Assembly (NCBI GenBank): GCA_015295835.1
Contig: DVEG01000029.1
Span: forward strand, 62,001-126,000
Reading direction: 5' to 3'
Origin: Oscillatoriaceae cyanobacterium M7585_C2015_266
Lineage (GTDB): Bacteria > Cyanobacteriota > Cyanobacteriia > Cyanobacteriales > Oscillatoriaceae
DNA: 64,000 nt
A program made the translations under genes and the position numbers. Under the pieces are notes generated by a model, which saw only the letters and a program-made list of their open reading frames with translations, made no database searches and had not been told where the DNA came from. The first letter of the stretch is position 1, and every line of letters starts with the position of its first letter. Of the stretch, positions 17,960 to 26,586 are shown in pieces.

Positions 17960-18748
17960 ATGAAATCATTGATGCGCTGGGTAGCCGTTTTAGGCTTAAT
18001 GGGGGGAGTATGGGGTAGCCCTGCCATAACCGGGATGATGCGCAGTCTAGCTTTACCAGAAGCACAAGTAGTAGAAAAATTGCGCCCTGTTCCCATATTT
18101 ACCGTAACAGACGATAAAGGAACGCCACTGATTATTACTGTTTCTGAAGGTGACAAAAAAACCGACGTAGCGAGCTTCTTTATCAGCCAGCAAGACGCCC
18201 AGAAATTCGTAGAGCAAGTGAAAATAAAAAATCCCGAACTAGCAGAAAAAATAAGAGTTCAGCCCGTATCTTTAGCGGAAGTTTACCAAAAGCAAGAAGC
18301 ACAAAAATCTCAGAAAAATCCCCTGGAATTCGCTTATTTCCCTAAACAGCAGCAGGTAGATATAGCAATGGCACTGCTGCGACAACAGGGTCAAAACGTG
18401 CAGCAATTTAATGGCGTGCCCTTGTTTATAGCCACGGGAGGACCAGAAAAAGGCTACTTGACGATTCAGCAAGGTAACCAGCAAGTTATTCCGATTTTCT
18501 TTAATAAGGAAGACTTGCAGAATATGGTGAATCGCTTTCAGCAACAACAGCCAGAATTAGCAAGTCAAATTCAAATTAAAGTAGTAGATCTTGAGGGCGT
18601 AATCGAGACATTAAAAACTAAAAATGATCCACAGCTCAATCAAGTCGTACTGATTCCGCCTAGGGAGACAATAGAATATCTGCGATCGCTTTCACAAGGA
18701 GCTGGCAATCAAAATCCGCCCCAACAGACTGCTCCACAATCCAAATAA
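17960..18748 (+). CDS. Tic22-like periplasmic protein
   Basis: This 262-residue secreted protein matches the Tic22 family. It has an N-terminal signal peptide (about 1-25, GLMGGVWGSPA), then two repeats of a mixed alpha/beta unit. Each repeat begins with a strand such as PVPIFTVTDDKGTPLIITV or GVPLFIATGGPEKGYLTIQ, followed by PIFF/SFFISQQDAQKFVEQV-type helices. Family knowledge: the cyanobacterial homologue is a periplasmic/thylakoid-lumen chaperone-like protein needed for outer membrane biogenesis, and the chloroplast form helps protein import. The C-terminus is low-complexity (Gln/Asn/Pro). The stop TAA directly abuts the prmC ATG, so the two genes are very likely translationally linked. 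Confidence 0.9.
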   Translation: MKSLMRWVAVLGLMGGVWGSPAITGMMRSLALPEAQVVEKLRPVPIFTVTDDKGTPLIITVSEGDKKTDVASFFISQQDAQKFVEQVKIKNPELAEKIRVQPVSLAEVYQKQEAQKSQKNPLEFAYFPKQQQVDIAMALLRQQGQNVQQFNGVPLFIATGGPEKGYLTIQQGNQQVIPIFFNKEDLQNMVNRFQQQQPELASQIQIKVVDLEGVIETLKTKNDPQLNQVVLIPPRETIEYLRSLSQGAGNQNPPQQTAPQSK

Positions 18749-19657
18749 ATGCACAATAAAACAGAGCAGGTGGTATCAGGGTTAGAGCTGTGGCAGTGGC
18801 GCACTCAAGCTAAAGCCGCAGCTATGAAAGCAGGTATCGAACCCAAAGAAGTAGACTGGCTACTTCAAGAAATCACTCCCCTCGAACCCCTAGCACTGCG
18901 GCTAGAATCCTTTAAAGAGCAATCCAAAATAGAATTGCACCTGCCCCTAAAAGACTTAAACAAACTGTGGCAGCAGCGCATCGAGAAACGGGTGCCCCTT
19001 CAGTACCTTATTGGGCGGGCACGCTGGCGTCACTTTTCTCTAGCAGTTTCACCTGCCGTCTTGATTCCCCGCCCCGAAACTGAGCTAATCGTCGATTTGG
19101 CAGTAGAGGCGTGCAAAAATAATCCCTCCCTCGCTGTTGGGGATTGGGCAGATTTGGGCACTGGTAGCGGTGCGATCGCTTTTGGTTTAGCAGATGCCTT
19201 GACAAAAACAACAATTCATGCTGTAGATATTTCCCCAGAAGCACTAGCGCTTGCCCGTCAAAATGCCTATAAACTAGGTTTTACTGATAGAATAAAATTT
19301 TATCTTGGTTCCTGGTTTGAACCCATAAAAGCCCTAAAAGAGCAACTGAGTGGCATTGTCTCTAACCCGCCTTATATCCCAGATGAAATAATACCGCATC
19401 TTATGCCAGAAGTTGCCAAACATGAGCCGCATCTGGCTCTCGCTGGCGGTGCCGACGGTTTAGATTGCATAAGAGAGGTGATTACTTTCGCCCCTATTTA
19501 CTTGCGCCCAGGAGGTATATTAATCTTAGAAATGATGATAGGGCAAGCAGAAACCGTTGCTAAATTGCTAAACGCAACAGGTAAATACAGTCAGATTAAA
19601 ATATGTCGTGATTTGGCAGGGATAGAACGATTTGCGATCGCTCACAAAAGTTTATAA
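18749..19657 (+). CDS. prmC: Peptide chain release factor N5-glutamine methyltransferase
   Basis: PrmC (HemK) methylates the glutamine of the GGQ motif in RF1 and RF2. The 302-residue protein has an N-terminal helical substrate domain (about 1-95). A Rossmann methyltransferase domain follows, with PRPETE (108-113), the SAM-binding DLGTGSGAIA (about 135-144) and the catalytic NPPY at 206-209. The start codon immediately follows the stop of the Tic22-like gene, and tsaC begins 39 bp downstream, so this looks like a three-gene operon. TsaC and PrmC genes are neighbours in many bacteria, in keeping with both acting on the translation machinery. Confidence 0.95.
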   Translation: MHNKTEQVVSGLELWQWRTQAKAAAMKAGIEPKEVDWLLQEITPLEPLALRLESFKEQSKIELHLPLKDLNKLWQQRIEKRVPLQYLIGRARWRHFSLAVSPAVLIPRPETELIVDLAVEACKNNPSLAVGDWADLGTGSGAIAFGLADALTKTTIHAVDISPEALALARQNAYKLGFTDRIKFYLGSWFEPIKALKEQLSGIVSNPPYIPDEIIPHLMPEVAKHEPHLALAGGADGLDCIREVITFAPIYLRPGGILILEMMIGQAETVAKLLNATGKYSQIKICRDLAGIERFAIAHKSL

Positions 19658-19696
19658 TAAATAAAAAAATAAATAAATAAAAATAATATAAAGTCG

Positions 19697-20281
19697 ATGC
19701 CTCAAGTTTCTTTAGAAGCTTTAATTGCAGGAGTAAGAGCAGGGAAAGTAGTAAGTTTTCCCACAGATACAATACCAGCACTAGCATCATTGCCCGAATA
19801 CGCAGAATTAATTTTTGCTACCAAAAAGCGGGCATTAGATAAACCATTAATTTTAATGGCTGCCAAAGCAGAAGATTTATGGCCTTATGTTAAAGGTAGT
19901 CCAGAAGAAATGCAAATCTGGCAAGAAGTGGCCAAACGCTGCTGGCCAGGAGCGTTGACGCTGGTGCTGCCGGCACAAAGTGATCGCTTTCTGGCGCAAA
20001 TGAATCCTCTCGAGCCGACGACAATAGGCGTGAGAGTGCCTAACAGTGCGAGCGCACGAAAAATTTTGGCCGAAACAGGGCCACTAGCAACAACTAGCGC
20101 CAACTTATCAGGAGAGCCTCCCCTGCTTTCGGCAGCAGCAATAGAGGCGAAATTCCCAGAAGTACTGGTATTATCACCCGAAGCATTCGCATCAGAAGTA
20201 GCAACAGGGGTGGCTTCTACGGTAGCCAAGTGGAAGGGCAGCGGCTGGGAAATATTGCGACAAGGAGAGGTAAAAATATAG
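19697..20281 (+). CDS. tsaC: Threonylcarbamoyl-AMP synthase (YrdC/Sua5 type)
   Basis: This 194-residue single-domain YrdC protein makes threonylcarbamoyl-AMP from threonine, bicarbonate and ATP, the first step of t6A37 tRNA modification. Recognisable motifs are VVSFPTDTIPALAS (about 18-31), ATKKRALDKPLILM (about 42-55), a WPGALTLVLPA block (near 82-92), IGVRVPNS and TTSANLSGEPP. The fold is basic and dsRNA-binding-like. It lacks the C-terminal Sua5 domain. It is the third gene of the tic22-prmC-tsaC group. Confidence 0.93.
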   Translation: MPQVSLEALIAGVRAGKVVSFPTDTIPALASLPEYAELIFATKKRALDKPLILMAAKAEDLWPYVKGSPEEMQIWQEVAKRCWPGALTLVLPAQSDRFLAQMNPLEPTTIGVRVPNSASARKILAETGPLATTSANLSGEPPLLSAAAIEAKFPEVLVLSPEAFASEVATGVASTVAKWKGSGWEILRQGEVKI

Positions 20282-20410
20282 AAAGGGCGAGAAAAAAATG
20301 TGTTATCGTAATTGAGTTGGTTGCGGCTTTAAAGACTCAATACTGCTCAAACAGTGCAAGAAAAAATAAAAAAATGAGAAGCGAGCAAAACCATCTCCAC
20401 CAAACTGATT

Positions 20411-21352
20411 ATGGATTGGAGTAACTGGCTTTATCTAGCCACTGGGCTAGGAATTGGAATCGGGGGTTGTTTATTATTCGGCTCGCGTCGTGGTATTATC
20501 GAGACGCCGGCAAAAGAATCTAATGGCATTACTAATGCAGAAGTACAAGCGCTTCGGGAACAGTTGCAACAAACTCAGCTTGCCTATCAAATGGCATATC
20601 AGATGAGCCAGTTTAAAGGGGGCTTTTTGAGTCGCACAGCTCATGAATTGCGAGCGCCCCTCAATGGGCTAATCGGCGCGCTTGAGCTAATTCTAGGAAA
20701 TTTGTGCGACAATCCCGCTGAAGAGCGAGAATTTTTGCTCAAAGCTCGGGCATCAGCTCTCAAGCTAGTCGAAATGCTCGACGTGATTTTAGATGTTGCC
20801 AGACTAGAAAACGGCAAAACCAAGATGCAGGTACAGCCGTTGCAACTGTTGAAAGTACTTGAAGAAGTATATCACTTGACTCACTTGCAAGCAGCCGATC
20901 GCAATATTCACTTGAAACTAATCCCGCCCGAACCGGATATTTACATTTTTGCCGATCCTCGGCGATTGCGGCAGGTGTTAGTAAATTTAGTAGACAGTGG
21001 CATTACCCCGTCGACTTCAGGCAGTATATTCATCTCTGCGGCTGCCGATGTGGCGCGCAAAGAAGCCGCTATTTGGATTGACGGTGCTCGCTCAGAATCT
21101 GCTTGGAGTGAGATGAGCGATTTACTACGCTCTCCTCTACCAGCCAATGAGCAGATAAATGTCAATCAAGAGCTTTCACCAGGAATGATTTTTTTACTTA
21201 ATCAGAGGCTTTTGGAATTAATGCAGGGGCGTTTAGAAATTTTGCCCTTTCCCGGTGCCCTCCCTTCAGAAGAGGGAAAAACTGATTCAGGAGATATCAG
21301 GCGGATTCAATGCTCACTGCCGCTGGTGATTCCAGAGCCTGAATTTGATTGA
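20411..21352 (+). CDS. Histidine kinase-like protein with degenerate ATPase domain
   Basis: This 313-residue protein has an N-terminal membrane segment (about 5-23), a coiled-coil (about 43-65), and a clear HisKA dimerisation helix. The phospho-accepting histidine is His78 in SRTAHELRAPLNG. The following ATPase-like part is degenerate. The N-box reads QVLVNLVDSG (189-198) with Ser196 where the catalytic Asn is expected, and no DxGxG G1 box is present (the corresponding area reads IDGARSES). It may therefore be a phospho-accepting or scaffold protein rather than an active kinase. Its 3' end overlaps the convergent GNAT gene by 56 bp. No response regulator gene is adjacent. Confidence 0.8.
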   Translation: MDWSNWLYLATGLGIGIGGCLLFGSRRGIIETPAKESNGITNAEVQALREQLQQTQLAYQMAYQMSQFKGGFLSRTAHELRAPLNGLIGALELILGNLCDNPAEEREFLLKARASALKLVEMLDVILDVARLENGKTKMQVQPLQLLKVLEEVYHLTHLQAADRNIHLKLIPPEPDIYIFADPRRLRQVLVNLVDSGITPSTSGSIFISAAADVARKEAAIWIDGARSESAWSEMSDLLRSPLPANEQINVNQELSPGMIFLLNQRLLELMQGRLEILPFPGALPSEEGKTDSGDIRRIQCSLPLVIPEPEFD

Positions 21353-21785
21353 CGAGCAGAGGATTGTGTAGTACCATCGTAGTGCTTTGGTTATACTCGA
21401 AGCCAATCCGTTCGTAGAATTTTTGTTGATAGGTTGTCATTAGATAAACTTTTTCTACTTTACTCATCCGCGGGTGGCTCAAAACTGTCTGTACTAATTT
21501 CCGCCCCAGCCCTAATCCTTGATAGTCTGGGTGGATAACTACATCCCAAATACAGGCGCGATAAACTCCGTCTGAAGTGGCGCGGGCAAACCCGATCATC
21601 CTTTCTCCATCCCAGACACTGATTACTGGTTCGCTGTTGGCGATCGCAATTTCCAAATCTTCTATTTTCCTATCTTTTGCCCAGAAAGCCGTTGCTTTAA
21701 ATATCTCTTGTAGTTGCTTCAGATCCAATTTTGATTTGCGCTCGCAAAATTGAATATGACTACAATCCATTTTCTTTGATTTCAT
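21297..21785 (-). CDS. GNAT family N-acetyltransferase
   Basis: This GCN5-related acetyltransferase has the acetyl-CoA binding motif A, VIHPDYQGLGLGRKLV (about 91-106 of the ATG-21785 product), and a C-terminal FYERIGFEY motif. The preferred start at 21785 gives about 162 residues (MKSKKMDCSHIQFC); longer in-frame starts up to 21827 exist, but that extra segment is charged and unconserved-looking. It resembles the cyanobacterial/plastid GNAT group that includes serotonin/lysine acetyltransferases, but the substrate is not determinable here. It converges with, and overlaps, the histidine kinase-like gene by 56 bp. Confidence 0.85.
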   Translation of the reverse strand: MKSKKMDCSHIQFCERKSKLDLKQLQEIFKATAFWAKDRKIEDLEIAIANSEPVISVWDGERMIGFARATSDGVYRACIWDVVIHPDYQGLGLGRKLVQTVLSHPRMSKVEKVYLMTTYQQKFYERIGFEYNQSTTMVLHNPLLVNQIQALESPAAVSIESA

Positions 21786-22015
21786 TATTAATTTACTCTG
21801 CTCTTGATTCTTTTTTTCCTCAAGCAACTTCTCATCACTTCCCCTATTTTTTGTTGTAATACAATATTTCTCCTGCTTTACTCTAATTTTCTAATTAATT
21901 GCTGCTTTACATCTTCCCCTATTTTCCTTACGTATTTTATCAATACTCACAGAAATACACAATACCTTTTTCGGGTTTTTGATAATTTTTATGTTAAAAT
22001 TTAATGACATTTCAG

Positions 22016-22080
22016 AAAAAAGTGGAGAGTGGAGTGTTGAATATTAATTGGTTACTCCTCACTCCTGACTCCTCACTTTT
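22016..22080 (-). terminator. Imperfect long hairpin after hemB
   Basis: GTGGAGAGTGGAGTG and CACTCCTGACTCCTCAC-type arms form an imperfect long stem just beyond the hemB stop. On the minus strand the distal arm runs into CACTTTTTTCTG, suitable as a terminator. Such GAGTGGAGT-type text is common between genes in filamentous cyanobacteria. Confidence 0.55.
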
Positions 22081-22083
22081 CAG

Positions 22084-23067
22084 TTAAGCTTGTAACCAGC
22101 GGGCGACATCTTTAGCGTGATAAGTCAAAATCAAGTCAGCACCTGCGCGTTTAAAGCCGAGCAGAGTTTCCAAAACCACGCTTTTTTCATCAATCCAACC
22201 GTTGAGAGCAGCCGCTTTTACCATAGAATATTCGCCAGAGACATTGTAAGCAGCAACAGGTAGGTTACAAGCTTCCTTAACACGCCAGATAATATCCATA
22301 TAAGCAAGAGCTGGTTTCACCATCAGCATATCAGCCCCTTCAGCGATATCGAGAGCAATTTCTTTGAGAGCTTCGCGGCTGTTAGCGGGATCCATTTGAT
22401 AAGTTCTGCGATCGCCAAACTTTGGTGCAGACTCAGCAGCATCTCTAAAAGGACCATAGTAAGCAGAAGCATACTTAGCCGCATAAGAAAGAATCGGCGT
22501 ATCCGTATAACCAGCCTCATCCAATCCAGCTCGAATCGCTTGCACAAACCCATCCATCATACCAGAAGGCGCGATAATATCTGCTCCCGCCTTTGCCTGC
22601 GACACCGCCGTTTTCTTCAGCAGCTCCAAAGTTGGATCATTGAGGACGCGACCCGTCAAATCCCCTACTTCCAGATAACCACAATGTCCGTGACTGGTAT
22701 ACTCGCACAGACAGGTATCAACAATTACAATCAAATCCGGCACCGCTTCTTTTACTGCTCTTGTTGCTTTCTGGACAATACCGCAGTCATGCCAAGCTCC
22801 AGTTGCCTGTTCATCCTTACTTTCTGGAATACCAAATAGAATAATCGCCGGGATGCCGAGCTCATAAACTTCTTTCGCCTCTGCCACTATTTTATCTACC
22901 GAAAGCTGGTAGACTCCCGGCATAGATTTAACCTCAAGAGCAACCCCGTCACCGGGCACAGCAAACAAAGGATAGATCAGATCACTAACTTGCAAAACAT
23001 TCTCGCGCACCATCCTGCGAAGCTGGGGATGAGAGCGCAGACGGCGAGGGCGATTAATTGGGAACAT
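22084..23067 (-). CDS. hemB: Porphobilinogen synthase (delta-aminolevulinate dehydratase)
   Basis: HemB condenses two 5-aminolevulinate molecules into porphobilinogen, common to heme, chlorophyll and corrinoid synthesis. The 327-residue protein has Schiff-base lysines Lys198 (SYAAKYAS) and Lys251 ([13 protein letters not shown]). The metal site [14 protein letters not shown] (117-130) carries three cysteines (119, 121 and 129), the arrangement associated with a zinc-dependent active site. The Asp-rich magnesium type seen in plants would have aspartates at these places. The gene is monocistronic with a probable terminator downstream. Confidence 0.96.
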   Translation of the reverse strand: MFPINRPRRLRSHPQLRRMVRENVLQVSDLIYPLFAVPGDGVALEVKSMPGVYQLSVDKIVAEAKEVYELGIPAIILFGIPESKDEQATGAWHDCGIVQKATRAVKEAVPDLIVIVDTCLCEYTSHGHCGYLEVGDLTGRVLNDPTLELLKKTAVSQAKAGADIIAPSGMMDGFVQAIRAGLDEAGYTDTPILSYAAKYASAYYGPFRDAAESAPKFGDRRTYQMDPANSREALKEIALDIAEGADMLMVKPALAYMDIIWRVKEACNLPVAAYNVSGEYSMVKAAALNGWIDEKSVVLETLLGFKRAGADLILTYHAKDVARWLQA

Positions 23068-23168
23068 GACGTTTCTTAAAAGGCTCTAAATTCTCAAAAA
23101 CCAGTCTAAAACTTATCGCCGTCCCAAGACAAACTTGTTATATTACATTATGTAACAATTACTACAAA

Positions 23169-23188
23169 GGGCACGTCTAGGCGTGCCC
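23169..23188 (-). terminator. Hairpin after rpmA
   Basis: GGGCACG (23169-23175) pairs perfectly with CGTGCCC (23182-23188), 20 bases past the rpmA stop. On the minus strand it is followed by only a short T run (TTTG), so it is a weak intrinsic terminator or 3' stabiliser for the rplU-rpmA transcript. Confidence 0.65.
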
Positions 23189-23207
23189 CTAAAAAAATCA
23201 GGTTAAA

Positions 23208-23492
23208 TTAAACCGCCACTGAGGCAGATTCTGCTGCAGCAATCGGATAAACGCTTACTTTCTTCCGCCCCTTGCTCTTTCTTTCAAAAGCAACAATACC
23301 GTCGCTCAGAGCAAACAGAGTATCGTCACTGCCGCGACCTACATTCGAGCCTGGGTGAAACTTAGTACCGCGCTGACGAACTAAAATATTGCCAGCTTTA
23401 ACGATCTGTCCACCGAAGCGCTTGACGCCCAGCCGCTGGGCATTTGAGTCGCGACCATTGCGAGTGCTACCGGTGCCTTTCTTATGAGCCAT
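23208..23492 (-). CDS. rpmA: 50S ribosomal protein L27
   Basis: The 94-residue protein begins with the invariant [20 protein letters not shown], continues with LGVKRFGGQ and the core [16 protein letters not shown], then a short C-terminal Ala-rich tail. L27 sits near the peptidyl transferase centre, and its flexible N-terminus contacts tRNA. It is 87 bp downstream of rplU in the usual bacterial order, so the pair is co-transcribed. Confidence 0.97.
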   Translation of the reverse strand: MAHKKGTGSTRNGRDSNAQRLGVKRFGGQIVKAGNILVRQRGTKFHPGSNVGRGSDDTLFALSDGIVAFERKSKGRKKVSVYPIAAAESASVAV

Positions 23493-23579
23493 TTTTTCCT
23501 CTCTTTTTACATCCTAAAATCAGATCACATCACATACATAAAGCCTGAGTCGGGCGCAACAACAAGCAAGCCCTATTAA

Positions 23580-23984
23580 CTATTCTGCTGTACTTTCTGA
23601 AGTAGGTTGTGGCGCAGCTTGTTCTTCAGCAGTTGGTTGGGCGTTGGCAGCAGAGGCGAGTACATTTCCGTTGACGCTGATAGAATTAATCATCAGCCGC
23701 GTGATTTCCTGCCGATGCCCCCGTTTTTTGCGAGTTTTCTTTTTGGGGCGCATTTTGTAAACTATAATTTTGCGCCCACGCAGGTGACGCATCACCGTTG
23801 CTTGGATAGTTGCCCCTTCTACAAAGGGCTGCCCGATGTGAAGCTCACCATTGTGCTGAACGAGCAATACTCTTTCTAGAGTAATTTCTTGATTTGGTTC
23901 TACGGGAAGCAACTCGACATCGTAGAAACGTCCCGGTTCTACTCGCAGTTGTTTGCCGCCGGTTTCAATAATTGCGTAAGTCAT
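23580..23984 (-). CDS. rplU: 50S ribosomal protein L21
   Basis: The L21 core reads [24 protein letters not shown]..., with the basic [14 protein letters not shown] stretch (about 78-91) binding 23S rRNA. I chose the ATG at 23984 (134 residues) because the conserved protein starts exactly there; an in-frame extension upstream to 24047 has no counterpart in the family. The C-terminal 30 residues ([15 protein letters not shown]) are a disordered acidic tail common in cyanobacteria. It leads the rplU-rpmA operon. A conserved-looking leader lies upstream (see 23985-24120). Confidence 0.95.
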   Translation of the reverse strand: MTYAIIETGGKQLRVEPGRFYDVELLPVEPNQEITLERVLLVQHNGELHIGQPFVEGATIQATVMRHLRGRKIIVYKMRPKKKTRKKRGHRQEITRLMINSISVNGNVLASAANAQPTAEEQAAPQPTSESTAE

Positions 23985-24120
23985 GGATTTATAAAAGTAA
24001 AGTGCCGTACAGGTAGCCGACTGATAGTTCTTGTTAGAAACAGCCAACTTTAGCCGTGCCTGATCACACGACCTGACTTATGGCCACACCTGCTCCGAGC
24101 ATAAATAGACAGCCAATCTC
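23985..24120 (-). promoter_or_regulatory. Possible rplU leader
   Basis: The stretch upstream of rplU is G+C-richer than other spacers here and contains several short complementary segments (for example GCAGGTGTGGCC and GGCACGGC on the minus strand). Ribosomal protein L21 operons are known in other phyla to have structured autoregulatory leaders. I cannot match this one to a described family, so the call is tentative. Confidence 0.3.
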
Positions 24121-24154
24121 TTATTACTAGCAGTATGTTGAAATTTTGTCAAGC

Positions 24155-24451
24155 TCAATCCCGGCGTTGATAGTGGGAGCAACCCTGACAAGGACCGAGA
24201 GGATTAACAGCACAGCGGATAAATGGCGAGCGAGCATTAAACCGACAAGTCTGAGCGCCAATAGGGAGTGAAAATTCTTCGGGATCGTACTGGTTTAGGG
24301 AAGGGGGGAGGCGTTGGATACTGGGGTAGGTGGCTGTTTCCATAGCCCTGATTAGACGCGCTCGCACCCTAGTTTCGGTTTGACGTCGAGTCAAAATAGA
24401 AATAATCGGCGGCATTAAACCCAATAGGAAAATGACAATGATTTCTAACAC
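24155..24451 (-). CDS. DUF6464-type small membrane-anchored Cys protein
   Basis: This 98-residue protein starts with one transmembrane helix (MLEIIVIFLLGLMPPIISIL), followed by basic RRQTETRVRARL. It ends with a cysteine motif, CRFNARSPFIRCAVNPLGPCQGCSHYQ (four cysteines within 27 residues) that could bind metal or a cluster. I believe this is the cyanobacterial DUF6464 family; the function is unknown. It is divergent from the flavoprotein gene at 24476 with only 24 bp between starts, so their promoters must overlap or share sequence. Confidence 0.75.
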   Translation of the reverse strand: MLEIIVIFLLGLMPPIISILTRRQTETRVRARLIRAMETATYPSIQRLPPSLNQYDPEEFSLPIGAQTCRFNARSPFIRCAVNPLGPCQGCSHYQRRD

Positions 24452-24475
24452 AATTTTTCACCTACAATTGAAGTT

Positions 24476-25666
24476 ATGCAACTAGCTGATAAACATTTAG
24501 TTTTAATAGGGGGAGGTCACAGTCACGCGCTCGCTCTAAAATTATTAGGAGAAAAACCTCTATCTGGTGGGCGTCTTACATTGATCTCCGATACCCTCAG
24601 AGCACCTTATTCGGGGATGTTGCCTGGTTATATAGCAGGCTTTTACAAATTTGAGGAGTGTCACATAGATTTAATGTCTTTGGCCAAGTTTGCCGGAGCA
24701 GAATTAGTGCTAGATCGGGCGCTGGCACTGAATTTAGAAAAAAATCAAGTTGTACTTGCAAGCGGTAATAAAATAGATTTTGATTTACTCTCAATCAATA
24801 TTGGTAGCACACCAGCAATATTATCAGTACCAGGAGCAGCAGAATATGCAATTCCAGTTAAACCGGTGCCGCAGTTTTTGGCTAGTTGGAATCAATTACT
24901 GGAAGTAGTCAGAGAGCGGGCGAAAATTCAAAACCAGACGCCGCTTAGTCTGGGTATTGTAGGCGGGGGTGCTAGTGGGGTAGAATTAGCCCTAGCTATG
25001 CAGGCGCGTTTATCTAGAATTATAGCGGAAGCCCTAATGCCGGTTGAATGTTTGCAAATTCATTTATTTCATCGCAGTGCGGAAATAGCTACTGGGCATA
25101 ACAAAAGTACTCGCCGACGCTTACAGGAGTTACTCATCAGGCGAGGAATTGTGTTACATTTGCGAGAAGCAGTCAAGGAGGTGCGGCAGATAACAGGGGA
25201 AGAGAAAGCAGTATTAGTGCTGTGCGAATCAGGGGATTTGGTGAAATGCGAGCGCGTGTTTTGGGTAACTCAAGCCGCTGCGGCAAGTTGGCTAAGAGAA
25301 GCCGGGCTAGCAACTGACGAAGCTGGGTTTATTTTAGTAGCAGATACATTGCAATCTGTTTCTCATCCTCATATTTTTGCGGCGGGGGATGTAGCGACAA
25401 TCAGAGCACACCCACGCCCGAAAGCCGGGGTCTTTGCCGTACGTCAGGGCAAACCGCTATTTGAAAATTTGCGGAGAACGTTAGAGGGTAAACCCTTAAA
25501 ATCCTTTGTGCCCCAAAAGAAATATTTAGCTTTAATTGGAACAGGAGAGGGGGAGGCGATCGCATCTCGCGGCAACTTCTCGTGGGGAGCTTCGCCCCTG
25601 CTCTGGCATTTAAAAGATTGGATTGATCGACGATTTATGGCACAATTTGAATATCGTACAAACTAA
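24476..25666 (+). CDS. FAD-dependent pyridine nucleotide-disulfide oxidoreductase, SelD N-terminal type
   Basis: This 396-residue two-dinucleotide-domain flavoprotein resembles the domain (TIGR03169) that in many cyanobacteria is fused in front of selenophosphate synthase SelD. Diagnostic text: LIGGGHSHALALKLLGEKPL (about 10-29), LISDTLRAPYSGMLPGYIAGFY, the second Rossmann motif GIVGGGASGVELAL, and FAAGDVATI near the C-terminus. Here it ends where the SelD domain would begin, so it is a stand-alone form. It has the NDH-2-like layout and might be a quinone or sulfide-type oxidoreductase; the substrate is not known. A methyltransferase gene follows eight bases later. Confidence 0.88.
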   Translation: MQLADKHLVLIGGGHSHALALKLLGEKPLSGGRLTLISDTLRAPYSGMLPGYIAGFYKFEECHIDLMSLAKFAGAELVLDRALALNLEKNQVVLASGNKIDFDLLSINIGSTPAILSVPGAAEYAIPVKPVPQFLASWNQLLEVVRERAKIQNQTPLSLGIVGGGASGVELALAMQARLSRIIAEALMPVECLQIHLFHRSAEIATGHNKSTRRRLQELLIRRGIVLHLREAVKEVRQITGEEKAVLVLCESGDLVKCERVFWVTQAAAASWLREAGLATDEAGFILVADTLQSVSHPHIFAAGDVATIRAHPRPKAGVFAVRQGKPLFENLRRTLEGKPLKSFVPQKKYLALIGTGEGEAIASRGNFSWGASPLLWHLKDWIDRRFMAQFEYRTN

Positions 25667-25674
25667 TAGAAGTA

Positions 25675-26361
25675 ATGGTTTCAAAAAAAATATTTTCCTT
25701 AACAGCAGTTGTAATTTTTGCCATTTTCTTTTGTTGGATTAGCTCGCCTTTTGGCAGTATTACAAAGACAACTGCCGGTAGAAAAACAGACTCAGTTTAC
25801 GAGCAGCGTTCTTACCATAGTTCCGACGGCATAGGAAAATTTTACATGGGCAGGGAAATAGCAAAAGTAATGGGGCATCAGGGAGCGGGATGGTTAGAAA
25901 GAGCGAGCAGAGCAAGCGAAGAGCAGCCGCAGAAATTAGTAAAAGCTCTTAATTTAAAGCCGACAGATATAGTTGCAGACATTGGAGCAGGTACAGGCTA
26001 TATAAGCTTTTTGCTAAGTCGTATAGTGTCGCAGGAAAAAGTGCTAGCGGTAGATATACAGCCAGAGATGCTAGAGATATTAGAATATCTAAAAAAAGAG
26101 AAAAAAGTTACCAACGTCGAGACAATTTTAGGAGAGCCGCGGGCTCCCAAACTACCAGAATCGAGTGTAGATTTGGCAATAATGGTAGATGCCTATCACG
26201 AATTTGAATATCCCAGAGAAATGATGCAAGGGATTATCAAAGCACTCAAACCAGGGGGGCGAGTAGTTCTAGTAGAGTACCGAGGCGAAAATCCACTTAT
26301 ATTAATTAAACGCCTCCACAAAATGACAGAGAAGCAAATTAAGAAAGAAATGACAAGTTGA
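25675..26361 (+). CDS. Membrane-anchored SAM-dependent methyltransferase, C-terminus frameshifted
   Basis: This class I methyltransferase has an N-terminal anchor or signal (about 5-22). Then comes YMGREIAKVMGHQGAGWLER and the SAM motif VADIGAGTGYISFLL (about 100-114), with acidic motif II near AVDIQPEM. The open frame stops at TGA 26359-26361 after KKEMTS. The family normally continues with about 25 residues. Those are present in another frame: VELVWKETKNILPQQHLMIFEKKT encoded to a TAA at 26429-26431. A short indel near 26352-26358 has therefore clipped the last strand. Activity is uncertain. It is probably co-transcribed with the flavoprotein. Confidence 0.85.
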   Translation: MVSKKIFSLTAVVIFAIFFCWISSPFGSITKTTAGRKTDSVYEQRSYHSSDGIGKFYMGREIAKVMGHQGAGWLERASRASEEQPQKLVKALNLKPTDIVADIGAGTGYISFLLSRIVSQEKVLAVDIQPEMLEILEYLKKEKKVTNVETILGEPRAPKLPESSVDLAIMVDAYHEFEYPREMMQGIIKALKPGGRVVLVEYRGENPLILIKRLHKMTEKQIKKEMTS

Positions 26362-26586
26362 GCTTGTTTGGAAAGAAACAAAAAATATATTACCGCAGCA
26401 ACATTTGATGATATTTGAGAAAAAAACCTAAAAAAGCCCTATATCCCCCTTCAATCCCCATTACCCCCAATCCTGGCTGCCAATCCCCTACCATGGGAAA
26501 TGGCCATAGTCAGCAATTGAATTTTTCACAAATATTTGTAAACTGTTAACATTGCTTTACAATTTGAAAGTTTTTTAAGGAGTTAC

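Noticed and set aside
20281-20424. A short open frame between tsaC and the kinase-like gene
   Set aside because: The reading begins inside tsaC in another frame, and the sequence is low complexity with no ribosome-binding site.
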